A stretch of DNA of 64,000 bases from Aequorivita viscosa (GCF_900106795.1 NZ_FNNS01000003.1:1-64000), one strand, 5' to 3'; shown: positions 8,799-18,799, counted from the stretch's first letter. Notes: generated from the letters alone by a model not told the origin. Numbers and translations: made by a program.

Positions 8799-8939
8799 CA
8801 TCAAATAGAACTTTTAACCACATAGACAATCAACTTTAAAACTATCGTTGAATAGCTTTAGATGATACAAAAATTACCTTAGAGAAGCGTGGGGGTGTAG
8901 CGTAATTACTTAGATTTTCTAGAATAATAGTTAATGAAG

Positions 8940-9053
8940 TTATTCGTAGATTTTGAGAATAGATCGAAAAGCTTGATTTTTTTCAGGACTAAAAGATCCG
9001 TCAGCTTTTCCTGCTGCGTTAAATACCTCTTGTCCTTTTAAGTTAAGTGTTGT
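8940..9053 (-). other. Possible gene remnant (38 codons, no start codon)
   Basis: On the minus strand 37 sense codons run between a TAG and a TAA at 8940-8942. The last part has coding character (GKADGSFSPEKNQAFRSILK then IYE). It has no start codon and its upstream third lies in the degenerate duplicated segment 9010-9094. It may be the 3' end of a lost gene or chance. I do not recognise the family. Confidence 0.25.
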
Positions 9054-9214
9054 GTACTAAGGTTGCGTGATTTAGTGTTTAATAGCTAATTATAAGCCCA
9101 GACCCCACAGGTCTTTGAGACCTGTGGGGTCTCCCTGCTGAGTTAAAAACCCTTGCCTTTTAAGGCTTTGTGTTGTTTGCTAAAGTTGAGCAACATAATA
9201 TCAAGTAGCTATTT
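9010..9214. repeat. Decayed direct duplication flanking a palindrome
   Basis: Two segments of about 80 bases, 9010-9094 and 9134-9214, align over their whole length. Both start CCTGCTG(C/A)GTTAAA, pass through TTTTAAG...GTGTTGT...CTAA(G/A)GTTG and end TAGCTA(A/T)TTAT. They differ at many positions and by small indels, so the copy event is not recent. The second copy reaches into the last codons of the DUF2891 gene. Between them sits the perfect inverted repeat 9100-9132. This accounts for most of the 445-base gap between sufA and DUF2891. Confidence 0.6.
9100..9132. repeat. Perfect 15-bp inverted repeat
   Basis: AGACCCCACAGGTCT at 9100-9114 and its exact reverse complement at 9118-9132 are separated by TTG. 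There is no T-tract on either side, so it does not look like an intrinsic terminator. The same outer word AGACCCC...GGGGTCT recurs in the terminator at 37948-37980. Confidence 0.8.
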
Positions 9215-10333
9215 ATCGTGTAACGAATTTAAAGCATAAATAGCAAAACTTCCAAGCCAGTGGCCGCCTTCGTAACTATCGCCCACTAGGTTTGGATATG
9301 AATAAGCAAGGTGCTCGTTTGCGAGGTTTTCAAGATGTTTATATTTTGGAAACTGCTTCGCCAAACCATAAAAAACCCAAGCCCTACTAAAGTTTAAACC
9401 ATCTAGATGCACAAGTTTTCCGTCGGTACGATCGCTTACTTCTCCAACTTTTAAATGATATGTATTTTCAGCCAATTCGGGAAAAAAGGTATTCAACCAA
9501 TTTTGAAATTCTTCTGCAGAAAGTACGCGTCTCATTATATCTATTTCTTCTAAACAAGGCGAAAGAAAATCGTAACCACCAGGCTCCCATCCTATCGGAC
9601 AATTTTCATCTTTAGAATAAAAATTTCTTGCACGGTTTTCTATTAGTAATTTAAGTTCGGTATCGCCCATTGTTTTGGCATAATCGTACGCCATAGTTAG
9701 TCCGAAAGCTGTGTTTGCGTGTTCGCCTACTCGGATTGGGTAATTCAACTTTGGAAGAAATTCTTTGTAGCGCAACACCATAATATCTGCCAAAGGCTTT
9801 AGGTTTTGCTCCAATTCATTCGCCATTGGGTCGTCCCAATTATGAAGCGTTTCGGATAGTTTCAAAAGCCAAGCCCAGCCATAAGTTCGCTCAAACGACT
9901 TATTGATTGGTTTTTCGAAAAACGCCACTTCAATTGCTACATTTTCAGCAGTAATCTTTTCCTTCAGAATAGTACGCACTTCGTCTGCCCTATTCATTGC
10001 TGGAAATTGTTGCAAAAGCGTTACCATTGACCAATATCCGTGTACAGCGCTATGCCAGTCAAAACAACCGTAAAAAATAGGATGAACCAAAACTGGCTCT
10101 ACCAAATCTGCTTTGCTTTCTAATGTTTCTCCTGGCTTGTATGGATATGGCGTATTTACGCAATGCAATGGCAACTCAATGAGTTTATTCGCTTCAGCCA
10201 AAGTAAATTCGGGAGCTGCGAAGGTTTTTATTGCAACTTCAGAATTTGTAGCAGTTTCTGAAATTTTAGCCGAATTGTAGTCACAACCAAACATAATAAT
10301 AGTTGTTACAAGAAGAAGGGAGTAGTTTTTCAT
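9209..10333 (-). CDS. DUF2891 lipoprotein
   Basis: A 374-residue protein of the DUF2891 family. The N-terminus is a lipoprotein signal (MKNYSLLLVTTIIMFGC, lipidated Cys 17). The body looks like an all-helical barrel with conserved aromatic/acidic motifs: HPIFYGCFDWHSAVHGYW, FERTYGWAWLLKLSETLH, GEHANTAFGLTMAYDYA and FLSPCLEEIDIMRR. These repeated His/Trp/Glu motifs recall six-hairpin glycosidase-like folds, which suggests a carbohydrate-active role, but that is inference. It stands alone; a 445-base gap separates it from sufA and the divergent cls gene lies 167 bases upstream. Confidence 0.8.
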   Translation of the reverse strand: MKNYSLLLVTTIIMFGCDYNSAKISETATNSEVAIKTFAAPEFTLAEANKLIELPLHCVNTPYPYKPGETLESKADLVEPVLVHPIFYGCFDWHSAVHGYWSMVTLLQQFPAMNRADEVRTILKEKITAENVAIEVAFFEKPINKSFERTYGWAWLLKLSETLHNWDDPMANELEQNLKPLADIMVLRYKEFLPKLNYPIRVGEHANTAFGLTMAYDYAKTMGDTELKLLIENRARNFYSKDENCPIGWEPGGYDFLSPCLEEIDIMRRVLSAEEFQNWLNTFFPELAENTYHLKVGEVSDRTDGKLVHLDGLNFSRAWVFYGLAKQFPKYKHLENLANEHLAYSYPNLVGDSYEGGHWLGSFAIYALNSLHDK

Positions 10334-10500
10334 AAAGTCAAAGTTATTATAAATATATGAAAATGTAGTTTATAGCATACGTTTAAAGTATTTTATTGAC
10401 ACCTTAAAAAGTTGGAATTATGGACTTACAATACTTCAAAAAATTAAAATAGTGTATTTTAAAACTTTAAATTTACACCAAAGCTCTAAGCCAATATTAG

Positions 10501-11958
10501 ATGAACTGGATTCTACTTTTTGAAATACTTTACATGCTATTGGTTATTGCTGTTTGTGTTCGTGTAATTTACGACACACAAAGCACCACCAAAACGCTTG
10601 CGTATCTTTTGGCTGTTGTGTTTCTACCATTTATTGGCATCATTATCTACTTTTCTGTAGGTATTAATTATAGAAAGCGAAAAATTTACAGTAAAAAGAT
10701 TTTTGATGATTTAGACCAGAAGAATGAAATACAAAAACAAATTCTGAAGGATTCCGACACTATTTTTTCAACTGGAATAGAATCGCTTAAAAGCTACCGA
10801 AAACTAGCATTGCTTATTCTTAACCAAACTTTAAGTCCTATTTCGAGTAATAATGAAGTGAAACTTTTACTAAATGGAGAGAAGAAATTTCCAAAAGTTT
10901 TTGAAGCGTTAAAAGATGCTAAAAATCACATTCACGTTGAATATTATATTTTTAATGCAGATATAATTGGATGTCAATTTATCGATCTTCTCATAGAAAA
11001 GGCGCAAGAAGGCGTAAAAGTGCGATTTATCTACGACGATTTTGGAAGTAGGGAAATTCGCAAAAAACAGGTAGCGAGATTAAAGGCGGGAGGTGTTGAA
11101 GCATTTCCGTTTTATAAAATAAAACTTATTAGTCTTGCCAATAGACTTAATTATCGAAATCACAGAAAAATAATAGTAATTGACGGAATTGTAGGGTTTG
11201 TAGGTGGCATCAATGTTAGCGATAAGTATATTAATTCTTCCGAAGAAAAAAACAAGCTGTATTGGCGCGACACCCATTTAATGATCCAAGGTCCTGCCGT
11301 GCGAACGCTGCAATATGTTTTTATGGGCGATTGGAATTATTGCTCTGGCACACGTTTAATTCCTGACAATAATTTTTTTCCAGAAGATATTATTCCAACA
11401 ACAAAAGCTAATAAAATAGTTCAAATGGCTGCCAGCGGTCCAGATTCTGATACGCCATTAATAAAGCAGACCTTAATGCAATGTATAAACTTAGCTAAGG
11501 AAGAAATTCTTATAACAACGCCTTATTTTATTCCGGGTGAAAGCTTGTTATCGAGTTTAAAGCTAGCCGCTTTTAGTGGTACGAAAATAAAAATATTGGT
11601 TCCTGGGGTTTCGGATTCCAGATTGGTAGATTTTGCAGCTCGATCATACTACGGCCGGTTATTAAAAGCTGGCGCCGAAATTTATTGCTATCAAAAAGGA
11701 TTTATTCACGCTAAAACTATGGTGGTCGATCAGCAATTAGCAATTGTAGGAACAGCCAATATGGATATTCGAAGTTTCGATCTGAATTTTGAGATTAATG
11801 CCATTGTTTATGATGACGAAATTGCTAATGAACTTCGACAAGCTTTTTATGACGATTTAAAATTCGCCACAAAAATAGACCCACAAAAATGGAAAGCCCG
11901 ACCTACCAGAATTCAACTCTTAGAAAAAATAGCCGGATTGCTTTCTCCGTTGATGTAA
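10501..11958 (+). CDS. cls: Cardiolipin synthase, phospholipase D type
   Basis: A 485-residue inner-membrane enzyme that joins two phosphatidylglycerol molecules to cardiolipin and glycerol. Two N-terminal membrane helices (about 3-22 and 33-53) are followed by two PLD domains with complete HKD motifs: H221/K223/D228 in NHRKIIVIDG and H403/K405/D410 in HAKTMVVD. Length fits bacterial ClsA-type enzymes. It begins directly at the 10501 ATG; a TAAATTTAC word at about 10468 is a weak promoter candidate. Confidence 0.92.
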   Translation: MNWILLFEILYMLLVIAVCVRVIYDTQSTTKTLAYLLAVVFLPFIGIIIYFSVGINYRKRKIYSKKIFDDLDQKNEIQKQILKDSDTIFSTGIESLKSYRKLALLILNQTLSPISSNNEVKLLLNGEKKFPKVFEALKDAKNHIHVEYYIFNADIIGCQFIDLLIEKAQEGVKVRFIYDDFGSREIRKKQVARLKAGGVEAFPFYKIKLISLANRLNYRNHRKIIVIDGIVGFVGGINVSDKYINSSEEKNKLYWRDTHLMIQGPAVRTLQYVFMGDWNYCSGTRLIPDNNFFPEDIIPTTKANKIVQMAASGPDSDTPLIKQTLMQCINLAKEEILITTPYFIPGESLLSSLKLAAFSGTKIKILVPGVSDSRLVDFAARSYYGRLLKAGAEIYCYQKGFIHAKTMVVDQQLAIVGTANMDIRSFDLNFEINAIVYDDEIANELRQAFYDDLKFATKIDPQKWKARPTRIQLLEKIAGLLSPLM

Positions 11959-12060
11959 AGCTGACTTACTATAAAAAACGACTATTTTTTCCGGTTTTTT
12001 TAATCAGAAAAACTAAAATACTTTTCTGAAAAGATTAACGGACTTAGGGAACGCACTCGA

Positions 12061-12068
12061 TATCTTTG
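12061..12068 (+). promoter_or_regulatory. -7 promoter box for the FUSC gene
   Basis: TATCTTTG is a perfect TAnnTTTG match. It lies 20 bases before the TTG start at 12089, so the transcript leader would be only about a dozen bases. This supports the TTG start. Confidence 0.55.
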
Positions 12069-12088
12069 CGCAATTATAATCTACCTTT

Positions 12089-14329
12089 TTGAAAGTTACG
12101 AAAAACATCATAGCAACCTCGTTTAAAGATTTATCGGATTTCTTTAAAAGCACTGATTTTTCTAAGGCAATTCTCTTAGGAATCGCGCTTACAATACCCA
12201 TTATCGTAGGGTTGAAACTGGGGGCGCTTCAAATAGGAATCACTATTACAGTAGGGGCCATGTTGGCGTCTCCAAGTGATGTAAGCGGAAGTATTAGGCA
12301 CAAAATAACAGGTATTTTACTCGCCACATTATTGGCGATGATTGTAAGTTTTATAGGTGCATTCCTGCATATTTCACTATGGTTATTGATTCCAGTTCTA
12401 GGAATTTTGATGTTCGGGATTTCATATATTTCTATTTATGGCTTCCGTGCCTCGCTTATTAGTTTTTCTGGACTTTTCGCCTTGGTACTTAGCTTCTCGA
12501 ATGTCGCAGCGGAAATGGAAACGTACAAAAGCGTTTTGCTTATTGGAGTTGGGGGAATTTGGTATGCTTTATTGGCAATAACTTGGCATTACATTTTCCC
12601 AAAAGGACCAACAGAATTTTATCTTTCAAAAACACTGAAGTTAACCGCAGAATATTTACGAATTCGCGGGCAATTAGTAGCTGAAAAAAACAATAGAAGT
12701 GAATTACTTAAAAAGCTGCTCACTGTTCAAATTGAATTAACCGAAACTCACGAAACACTTAGGGACATTTTAATTTCGAGCCGAACGGGCTCTGGAAAAT
12801 CTGATTATGAAGGCAAGCGTGTTCTCATTTTTGCTCAGTTGATTGATATGCTAGAATTGGCAATGGCCAACCCAGTCGATTATTCCAAAACTGATAAACT
12901 CTTCGAAAAGAAACCAGGGAAATTAGCCGATTTTCAAAAATTGCTTTTTGCAATGAGCGACCAATTAATTGCAGTTTCCGATAACCTTTCAACTCCTAAA
13001 AAACTTCAACGTAGCCAAGAAATTGATCGTTGCTTGAAAAGTATCCATGACGGTATTGAAGAGTTAAACTCAGATACTGCCGATAAGTTTAACGAAAACT
13101 GGTTAATGCTTAGAAACCTTCTGAAGTATCAAAACAAACAAGCAAACAAAATAGAAAAAATAGAATGGTTGTTGAAAAACCCAGCACGCCAGGAAATTTC
13201 ATCAATTAATAGAAAAGATTCTCGAAAATTCTTAACCAAGCAAAACTACGACCTCGAAACTTTAGTAGAAAATTTTACACTTCGATCTCCTATTTTCAAA
13301 CATTCACTCCGACTTGGAGTTGTTACGATGATTGGTTTTGGCGCAGGAATTTTATTTTCAGTACAAAATCCGTATTGGATTTTACTAACGCTAATCGTTA
13401 TAATGAGGCCTACATTCGGGCTTACAAAAACGCGATCCAGGCAACGAACCATTGGCACCTTGATTGGTGCCGTTCTAGCTGTTGGAATTGTACTTATAAC
13501 ACAAAACACAACTATCTATGCTATTTTAGCAATAGTTTCGCTCGTAATCGCTTTTTCTATGATTCAGCGAAATTTTAAGGCTGCTGCCACCTTTGTTACG
13601 CTGTTTGTCGTTTTTATATATGCTCTTCTACAACCAGATATTTTTAGTGTAATTCAATATCGAGTTTTAGATACTATAATTGGTGCGGGACTCGCTACTT
13701 TAGGAAACTTATTGCTCTGGCCGGCGTGGGAAGTGCAAGGAATTCAAAATACTTTATTAGAAACCATTAAGGCGCACCGCGTTTATTTAGAAGAAATAAT
13801 TGGTTACTACAATAAAAAAGGGCAGGTTTCTGCTCATTATAAAGTTGCACGAAAAAAATCGTTTTTGGCGATGTCTGATTTAAGTTCAGCATTTCAACGA
13901 ATGACGCAGGAACCGAAATCGCAACAAAAGAGCCTTGATAAAGTATATGAAATTGCAGTTTTAAACCATACTTTTTTATCGTCCTTGGCGTCGTTAAGTA
14001 CATATATTCTGAATCACCCTACAACGCCAGCATCAGATAATTTTAACAAGGTAGCGACACGAATTATCGACAACTTACAGACTGCTGAAGCAATTTTGGA
14101 AAAACAAATTCCAGCCGATTCAGTTATCGAAAATCAGGATATTGAGAATATTTTTGATTCCACTTTCGGAAGGTCTTTATATCTTTCTGAAGAAGAAAAA
14201 ACCCAGCCACAGTCTGAAGATTTCCTCGTAAAAGTTGAAGAAGCTCATTTAGTCCGTGAACAATTAAAATGGTTATTGGCTATGAGTGAAAAAATGCCGA
14301 AGCTCCTTCGAAAAATAGATTTTGAATAA
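12089..14329 (+). CDS. FUSC-family (YccS-like) membrane protein
   Basis: A 746-residue membrane protein with two clusters of hydrophobic helices (about 27-165 and 408-520), each followed by a helical cytoplasmic region. This is the duplicated layout of YccS/YhfK and the fusaric-acid-resistance (FUSC) superfamily. The second cluster has the NPYWILLTLIVIMRPTFGLT block and RTIGTLIGA typical of the family. It probably starts with TTG at 12089: the next Met is at residue 58, inside the membrane domain, and a promoter box sits 20 bases upstream. Substrate is unknown; efflux of aromatic or organic acids is the usual guess. It converges on the GreA/B-like gene with a gap of 5 bases. Confidence 0.85.
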   Translation: MKVTKNIIATSFKDLSDFFKSTDFSKAILLGIALTIPIIVGLKLGALQIGITITVGAMLASPSDVSGSIRHKITGILLATLLAMIVSFIGAFLHISLWLLIPVLGILMFGISYISIYGFRASLISFSGLFALVLSFSNVAAEMETYKSVLLIGVGGIWYALLAITWHYIFPKGPTEFYLSKTLKLTAEYLRIRGQLVAEKNNRSELLKKLLTVQIELTETHETLRDILISSRTGSGKSDYEGKRVLIFAQLIDMLELAMANPVDYSKTDKLFEKKPGKLADFQKLLFAMSDQLIAVSDNLSTPKKLQRSQEIDRCLKSIHDGIEELNSDTADKFNENWLMLRNLLKYQNKQANKIEKIEWLLKNPARQEISSINRKDSRKFLTKQNYDLETLVENFTLRSPIFKHSLRLGVVTMIGFGAGILFSVQNPYWILLTLIVIMRPTFGLTKTRSRQRTIGTLIGAVLAVGIVLITQNTTIYAILAIVSLVIAFSMIQRNFKAAATFVTLFVVFIYALLQPDIFSVIQYRVLDTIIGAGLATLGNLLLWPAWEVQGIQNTLLETIKAHRVYLEEIIGYYNKKGQVSAHYKVARKKSFLAMSDLSSAFQRMTQEPKSQQKSLDKVYEIAVLNHTFLSSLASLSTYILNHPTTPASDNFNKVATRIIDNLQTAEAILEKQIPADSVIENQDIENIFDSTFGRSLYLSEEEKTQPQSEDFLVKVEEAHLVREQLKWLLAMSEKMPKLLRKIDFE

Positions 14330-14334
14330 GATGA

Positions 14335-14793
14335 TTAAACAACTTTGGTGATTTTATAACTATTCCCATTAAGAACAAAAGTTTCATCCTTTTTCTTTCC
14401 TGAAAGCAATAAACCCACGGGCGAATTTAAAGCTACACAGAGAAAATCTTTGTTTTCTACTGAAATTGCACCCACAGAAATACTAATAAAATACTTGAAT
14501 TTATCTGTATAAACAAGACTTCCCAACCGTGCGTAATCTGACGTAGACTTAACATCAATTTTTTTGAGAAGTTGGGCTAACTTTTCTATTTCCAGTAATT
14601 GTTTTCCTGCGTTTTCACGATCTATCTGGAGCATAGCACGCCCTGTTTCATGCTTATCGCCACTACTGCTTTTAGATTCTTCCAAAAGCGATTCTTCAAT
14701 ATCTGCAATGGTTTGCTTTATTTTAGAATAACGCAAATCAACTTGTTTCTGACAGTGTTCTAATAGTTGGGTTTTAAGCTCTATCGCAGTCAT
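14335..14793 (-). CDS. GreA/GreB-like protein
   Basis: A 152-residue soluble protein with an N-terminal helical part (about 1-75) and a small beta-rich C-terminal domain (about 88-150), reminiscent of transcript-cleavage factors GreA/GreB. The conserved GRAMLQIDRENAGKQL block lies at about 51-66. The tip of the helical hairpin lacks the usual obvious acidic pair, so cleavage-factor activity is doubtful. Databases often carry this family under the misleading name 3-oxoacyl-ACP synthase. Its ATG overlaps the stop codon of mtgA (TAATG), so the two are coupled. Confidence 0.7.
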   Translation of the reverse strand: MTAIELKTQLLEHCQKQVDLRYSKIKQTIADIEESLLEESKSSSGDKHETGRAMLQIDRENAGKQLLEIEKLAQLLKKIDVKSTSDYARLGSLVYTDKFKYFISISVGAISVENKDFLCVALNSPVGLLLSGKKKDETFVLNGNSYKITKVV

Positions 14794-15503
14794 TATTTCT
14801 TTTTCTTTTTAGTTTCGTTAGCATCTTGCTTTTTTAAAGTGAATGGGCCATAATAACGCATTTGTTTCATAATCCATTGCGTTCGCCGTGCCACGTAAGG
14901 CCCTGGTGGATTTGCGCTATAACGTTGCGGACTTGGCAAAATAGCGGCAATGGCAGCAGCATTTTGAGACGATAGGTTTCGTGCTGGTTTCTTAAACCAA
15001 TATTGCGATGCAGCTTCGGCGCCAAATACACCATTTCCCATTTCGATACTATTTAAATAAACTTCCAAAATTCGCTCCTTACTCCAGAGCGTTTCAATTA
15101 AAAGTGTGAAATATGCTTCCAAACCTTTCCTCAACCATGTTCTTTGTGGCCATAAAAAAACATTTTTTGCTGTTTGTTGAGAAATAGTACTACCGCCTCT
15201 TAGTTTTTTTCCTTTTTGATTGCTTTCCAAGGCTTTCTCTATTGCCTTTCGATCAAAACCATTGTGGCTTAAGAATGATTGATCTTCGGAACAGATAACT
15301 GCGAGCTGCAGATTTTGGGAAATTTCTTCAATAGGAATCCAATCGTGGCGTGTTTCATATTTTGAATCTCCTTCAATTGAACGAATCGCCATTAAAGCTG
15401 TGTATGGTACTGGCACAAATTTATAGACCAACACCCAAAGCACGGTCAACCCCATAAACCAAAGGAAAAACTTGAATATAAATTTGAGTAGTTTTTTTAT
15501 CAT
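14793..15503 (-). CDS. mtgA: Monofunctional peptidoglycan transglycosylase
   Basis: A 236-residue GT51 enzyme that polymerises lipid II into glycan strands at the outer face of the inner membrane. One N-terminal membrane helix (about 8-30) precedes the domain. The catalytic Glu is E73 in CSEDQSFLSHNGFD, followed by the donor-site block LRGGSTISQQTAKNVFLW and the LYLNSIEMGNGVFG-type motif (VYLNSIEMGN here). Length fits MtgA. It lies between a FAD oxidoreductase gene (73 bases upstream) and the overlapping GreA/B-like gene. Confidence 0.95.
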   Translation of the reverse strand: MIKKLLKFIFKFFLWFMGLTVLWVLVYKFVPVPYTALMAIRSIEGDSKYETRHDWIPIEEISQNLQLAVICSEDQSFLSHNGFDRKAIEKALESNQKGKKLRGGSTISQQTAKNVFLWPQRTWLRKGLEAYFTLLIETLWSKERILEVYLNSIEMGNGVFGAEAASQYWFKKPARNLSSQNAAAIAAILPSPQRYSANPPGPYVARRTQWIMKQMRYYGPFTLKKQDANETKKKKK

Positions 15504-15576
15504 AAATTCTATATTGCTCAGTGTTCACTGTGCCATTGTGGTAAGAAATAACCACAGCCGCACGGAGGGCACCAAG

Positions 15577-16710
15577 TTATGTGAGTTCTGAAAGTTGTTT
15601 CCCAATAGAGCTTCCAATGGCAACGCCCATCCCTCCTAGCCTTACACCACAAAAAACATTTTTTGAAATTGCCTTTACAATTGGTTTTTTGGTTTTTCCG
15701 ATGCCCATAATTCCGCTCCAACGTTGCTCAACTTCGAAAGGTTGATTAGGTAAAATTACTGTTTTGAGTAATTCCTCTAATTTGTTCTGAATTAATTCCG
15801 TCAAGTCCATTTCAGTAGTTTCTTCTGTGTTGAAGTCCAGATTTCTTCCACCGCCAAAAAGTATTCTGTTCTCGATATTTCTAAAATAATAAAACCCTTT
15901 ATCGAGATGAAAAGTGCCCTTTATCTTTAAGTTTTCAATGGGCTTTGTAACCAAAACCTGAGCCCGAGCAGGGGTTACATCTTCTTTTAAAAATTGCTTT
16001 GCGAAACCGTTAGTCGCTATAAAAACTTTTTTAACCGAAATTTCTTTCGCCTGTCCGCTGTGGCGGAATGAATTAATTTGAAGTGAAACAGCATTTCCAT
16101 TATCTGAAATATTGCTTATTTCACACGAATTCAAAATCTGAATATTCTCGTTTGACGCTTTTTTAATAAGGCCAAGCATCATTTTTCCTGTGTCTATCTG
16201 TCCTTCAAATTTGCTGAAAATCAATTTTGGTTGAATGTTTTTAAAACTGAAATGGTTTTCATTTTCAGAAAAAATGTCTTGGTTGAAAATAGGTTTCAGC
16301 AATTGATTTACATAAGCTATTTTCGATTTACAGTTTTCGTATAAACCTTGATCCTTAGTAGTAAAAAGCTCATACCCACCGTATTCACGATAGTCGAGCT
16401 GTTCGTCGCCCAAGGTGGTTCGCAGTAGTTGTAACCCAGATACTCGATCTTTAACTAACTGCACGACTTCTGCTTCAGAATGGCTATTTAAGTCATCTAA
16501 AATTTCTGAAATACTTCCATAACAGGCAAATCCAGCGTTTTTTGTGCTTGCGCCACTAGGAAGCAGGCCTCGTTCAAATACTACAATTTTACTTTTAGGA
16601 TGTCGTTTTCGAAGCGATAAAGCACAGTTCAAACCAACAATACCGCTTCCTATTACAGCGAAGTCGATGTTGGCAAGCCACGTTCTATTTTCCCAAAAAC
16701 TGAAGTTCAT
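15577..16710 (-). CDS. FAD-dependent oxidoreductase, DadA-like
   Basis: A 377-residue flavoprotein of the D-amino acid/glycine oxidase superfamily. The N-terminal dinucleotide-binding motif is IGSGIVGLNCALSL (about 21-34), followed by VFERG for the ribose contact and the STKNAGFACYGS block. A late RWSGIMGIGKTKKPIV block and GVRLGGMGVAIG complete the FAD site. Substrate unknown; oxidation of an amino acid or amine is likely from the family. It precedes mtgA on the same strand. No signal peptide. Confidence 0.85.
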   Translation of the reverse strand: MNFSFWENRTWLANIDFAVIGSGIVGLNCALSLRKRHPKSKIVVFERGLLPSGASTKNAGFACYGSISEILDDLNSHSEAEVVQLVKDRVSGLQLLRTTLGDEQLDYREYGGYELFTTKDQGLYENCKSKIAYVNQLLKPIFNQDIFSENENHFSFKNIQPKLIFSKFEGQIDTGKMMLGLIKKASNENIQILNSCEISNISDNGNAVSLQINSFRHSGQAKEISVKKVFIATNGFAKQFLKEDVTPARAQVLVTKPIENLKIKGTFHLDKGFYYFRNIENRILFGGGRNLDFNTEETTEMDLTELIQNKLEELLKTVILPNQPFEVEQRWSGIMGIGKTKKPIVKAISKNVFCGVRLGGMGVAIGSSIGKQLSELT

Positions 16711-16784
16711 TCAATCTAAATTTAATAGCAAATATACTTAGGAAACCAATGCACGCAACTTTGATAAAATAGAATTTTTGGACA

Positions 16785-16831
16785 TAAAAAAACACTAAAT
16801 TCAAAGCAAATTAACTTCAGAATTTAGTGTT
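16785..16831 (-). terminator. Intrinsic terminator after accC
   Basis: AACACTAAATTC at 16791-16802 and GAATTTAGTGTT at 16820-16831 form a perfect 12-bp stem. On the minus strand the stem is followed by a run of T (complement of A at 16785-16790). It lies 46 bases past the accC stop codon. Confidence 0.8.
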
Positions 16832-16876
16832 CTTTACACTTTGTCGTGTTCAACGACGTGGTATTGTACTAGTTTT

Positions 16877-18232
16877 TTACTCCATCTCCTCTGGATCTTT
16901 CATTTTAAAAGTATTCATAAAGGCGGTGGTATAATTTCCTGCGATATAATCTGGATGATCCATTAATTGACGATGAAATGGAATTGTTGTTTTAATTCCT
17001 TCAATTACAAATTCATCTAAAGCACGCTTCATTTTGTTAATGGCCTCCTCTCTTGTTTGAGCGGTTGTAATAAGCTTGGCTATCATAGAATCGTAATACG
17101 GCACAATTGTATAACCTGCATAAACGTGTGTGTCTAAGCGCACTCCGTGACCTCCTGGTGCGTGAAGCACTGTGATTTTTCCTGGAGATGGACGAAAATC
17201 GTTATACGGATCTTCGGCATTAATTCTACATTCAATAGAGTGAAGGTTTGGGGTATAGTTTTTACCAGAAATAGGGATTCCTGCTGCAACCAATATTTGT
17301 TCGCGTATTAAATCGTAGTCAATTACTTGTTCGGTAATTGGGTGTTCTACTTGAATTCGTGTGTTCATTTCCATAAAGTAGAAATTTCGGTGTTTATCTA
17401 CCAAAAATTCTATGGTTCCTGCACCTTCATACTTTATATACTCTGCTGCCTTTACCGCTGCATTACCCATTTCTGTACGCAGTTTTTTCGTCATAAACGG
17501 ACTTGGCGTTTCTTCGGTAAGTTTTTGATGGCGGCGTTGGATTGAACAATCTCGTTCACTTAAATGACAGGCTCTACCTGTACTATCGCCCACTATTTGT
17601 ATTTCGATATGGCGTGGCTCTTCAATGAGTTTTTCCATATACATACCGTCGTTTCCAAATGCTGCAGCGGCTTCTTGTCGAGCACTATCCCAAGCTTTTC
17701 GAAGATCTTCTTTCTTCCAAACCTCACGCATTCCTTTACCACCACCACCTGCGGTAGCTTTTAACATTACAGGATAGCCTATTTCAGCTGCAATTTTTTC
17801 GCATTGCTCAAACGACTCAATAAGACCATCACTTCCTGGAACCGTTGGTACTCCTGCTGCTTTCATGGTTGCCTTAGCCGAAGCTTTGTCGCCCATTCGG
17901 TCTATCATTTCAGGAGAAGCTCCAATAAATTTTATATTGTGTTCCTGACAAATCTTCGAGAATTTCGAGTTTTCTGAAAGAAATCCGTATCCTGGGTGAA
18001 TAGCGTCTGCATTCGTAATTTCTGCAGCGGCAATTATATTGGACATTTTGAGATAACTCAAGTTACTTTGTGCTGGACCAATACAAACAGCTTCATCTGC
18101 AAAACGAACGTGTAAACTTTCTTCGTCGGCCGTAGAATAAACAGCTACGGACTTAATGCCCATCTCACGACAGGTTCGAATAATTCGCAACGCAATTTCG
18201 CCCCTATTAGCAATCAATATTTTTTTGAACAT
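16877..18232 (-). CDS. accC: Biotin carboxylase subunit of acetyl-CoA carboxylase
   Basis: A 451-residue biotin carboxylase that carboxylates the biotin on AccB using ATP and bicarbonate, the first half of malonyl-CoA synthesis. The start at 18230-18232 gives the canonical [17 protein letters not shown]; the longest frame adds 11 unrelated residues. The ATP-grasp motifs are present: [34 protein letters not shown] and [18 protein letters not shown]. It is 78 bases after accB and ends before a strong terminator. Confidence 0.97.
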   Translation of the reverse strand: MFKKILIANRGEIALRIIRTCREMGIKSVAVYSTADEESLHVRFADEAVCIGPAQSNLSYLKMSNIIAAAEITNADAIHPGYGFLSENSKFSKICQEHNIKFIGASPEMIDRMGDKASAKATMKAAGVPTVPGSDGLIESFEQCEKIAAEIGYPVMLKATAGGGGKGMREVWKKEDLRKAWDSARQEAAAAFGNDGMYMEKLIEEPRHIEIQIVGDSTGRACHLSERDCSIQRRHQKLTEETPSPFMTKKLRTEMGNAAVKAAEYIKYEGAGTIEFLVDKHRNFYFMEMNTRIQVEHPITEQVIDYDLIREQILVAAGIPISGKNYTPNLHSIECRINAEDPYNDFRPSPGKITVLHAPGGHGVRLDTHVYAGYTIVPYYDSMIAKLITTAQTREEAINKMKRALDEFVIEGIKTTIPFHRQLMDHPDYIAGNYTTAFMNTFKMKDPEEME

Positions 18233-18310
18233 AACTTTTCTCAAATAACAAATAGCAAATAACAAATTGCTAAAAATATAGAATTTGTTATTTGATATTT
18301 GGAGTTTATA

Positions 18311-18799
18311 CTACGATGGGTCTACCAAAAATAATGGTTGGTCAAATTCTACTGGAGATGAATCATCTACCAATACCTTTACGATTTTTCCAGAGATTTC
18401 ACTTTCAATTTCGTTAAAAAGTTTCATTGCTTCAATAACGCAAAGCACATCTCCTTGTTTTATGGTATCGCCAACTTCAACAAAAACATCTTTATCTGGA
18501 GCTGGTTTTCTGTAAAAAGTTCCAATGATAGGTGATTTAATTGTCACATATTTTGAATTAGCATCTTCGGCTTTTGCCTCTTGTTGAACAGGAGGAGCGG
18601 CTGCAGCTGCTTGTTGTTGAACAGGCATTTGGGGTTGCGCTGCCATTGTTGGTATTTGTTGAATGTAAGTAGTTTCCCCTTTACCTTCGTCAGATCCTGT
18701 TTTTATGGTAATCTTAATGTCTTCTGTTTCAAGTTTTACTTCACTGGCACCGCTTTTTGCCACAAACTTGATTAAATTTTGAATGTCTTTTAAATCCAT
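18311..18799 (-). CDS. accB: Biotin carboxyl carrier protein of acetyl-CoA carboxylase
   Basis: A 162-residue carrier protein. A short N-terminal domain is joined by an Ala/Pro/Gln-rich flexible linker (about 50-80) to the C-terminal biotinyl domain. The biotinylated lysine is K126 in VIEAMKLFNE. It sits between fabH (35 bases upstream) and accC, so three early fatty-acid genes form one unit. Confidence 0.97.
   Translation of the reverse strand: MDLKDIQNLIKFVAKSGASEVKLETEDIKITIKTGSDEGKGETTYIQQIPTMAAQPQMPVQQQAAAAAPPVQQEAKAEDANSKYVTIKSPIIGTFYRKPAPDKDVFVEVGDTIKQGDVLCVIEAMKLFNEIESEISGKIVKVLVDDSSPVEFDQPLFLVDPS

Noticed and set aside
9100-9132. Perfect palindrome as intrinsic terminator of the DUF2891 gene
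   Set aside because: No T-tract follows on either strand; kept as a repeat.
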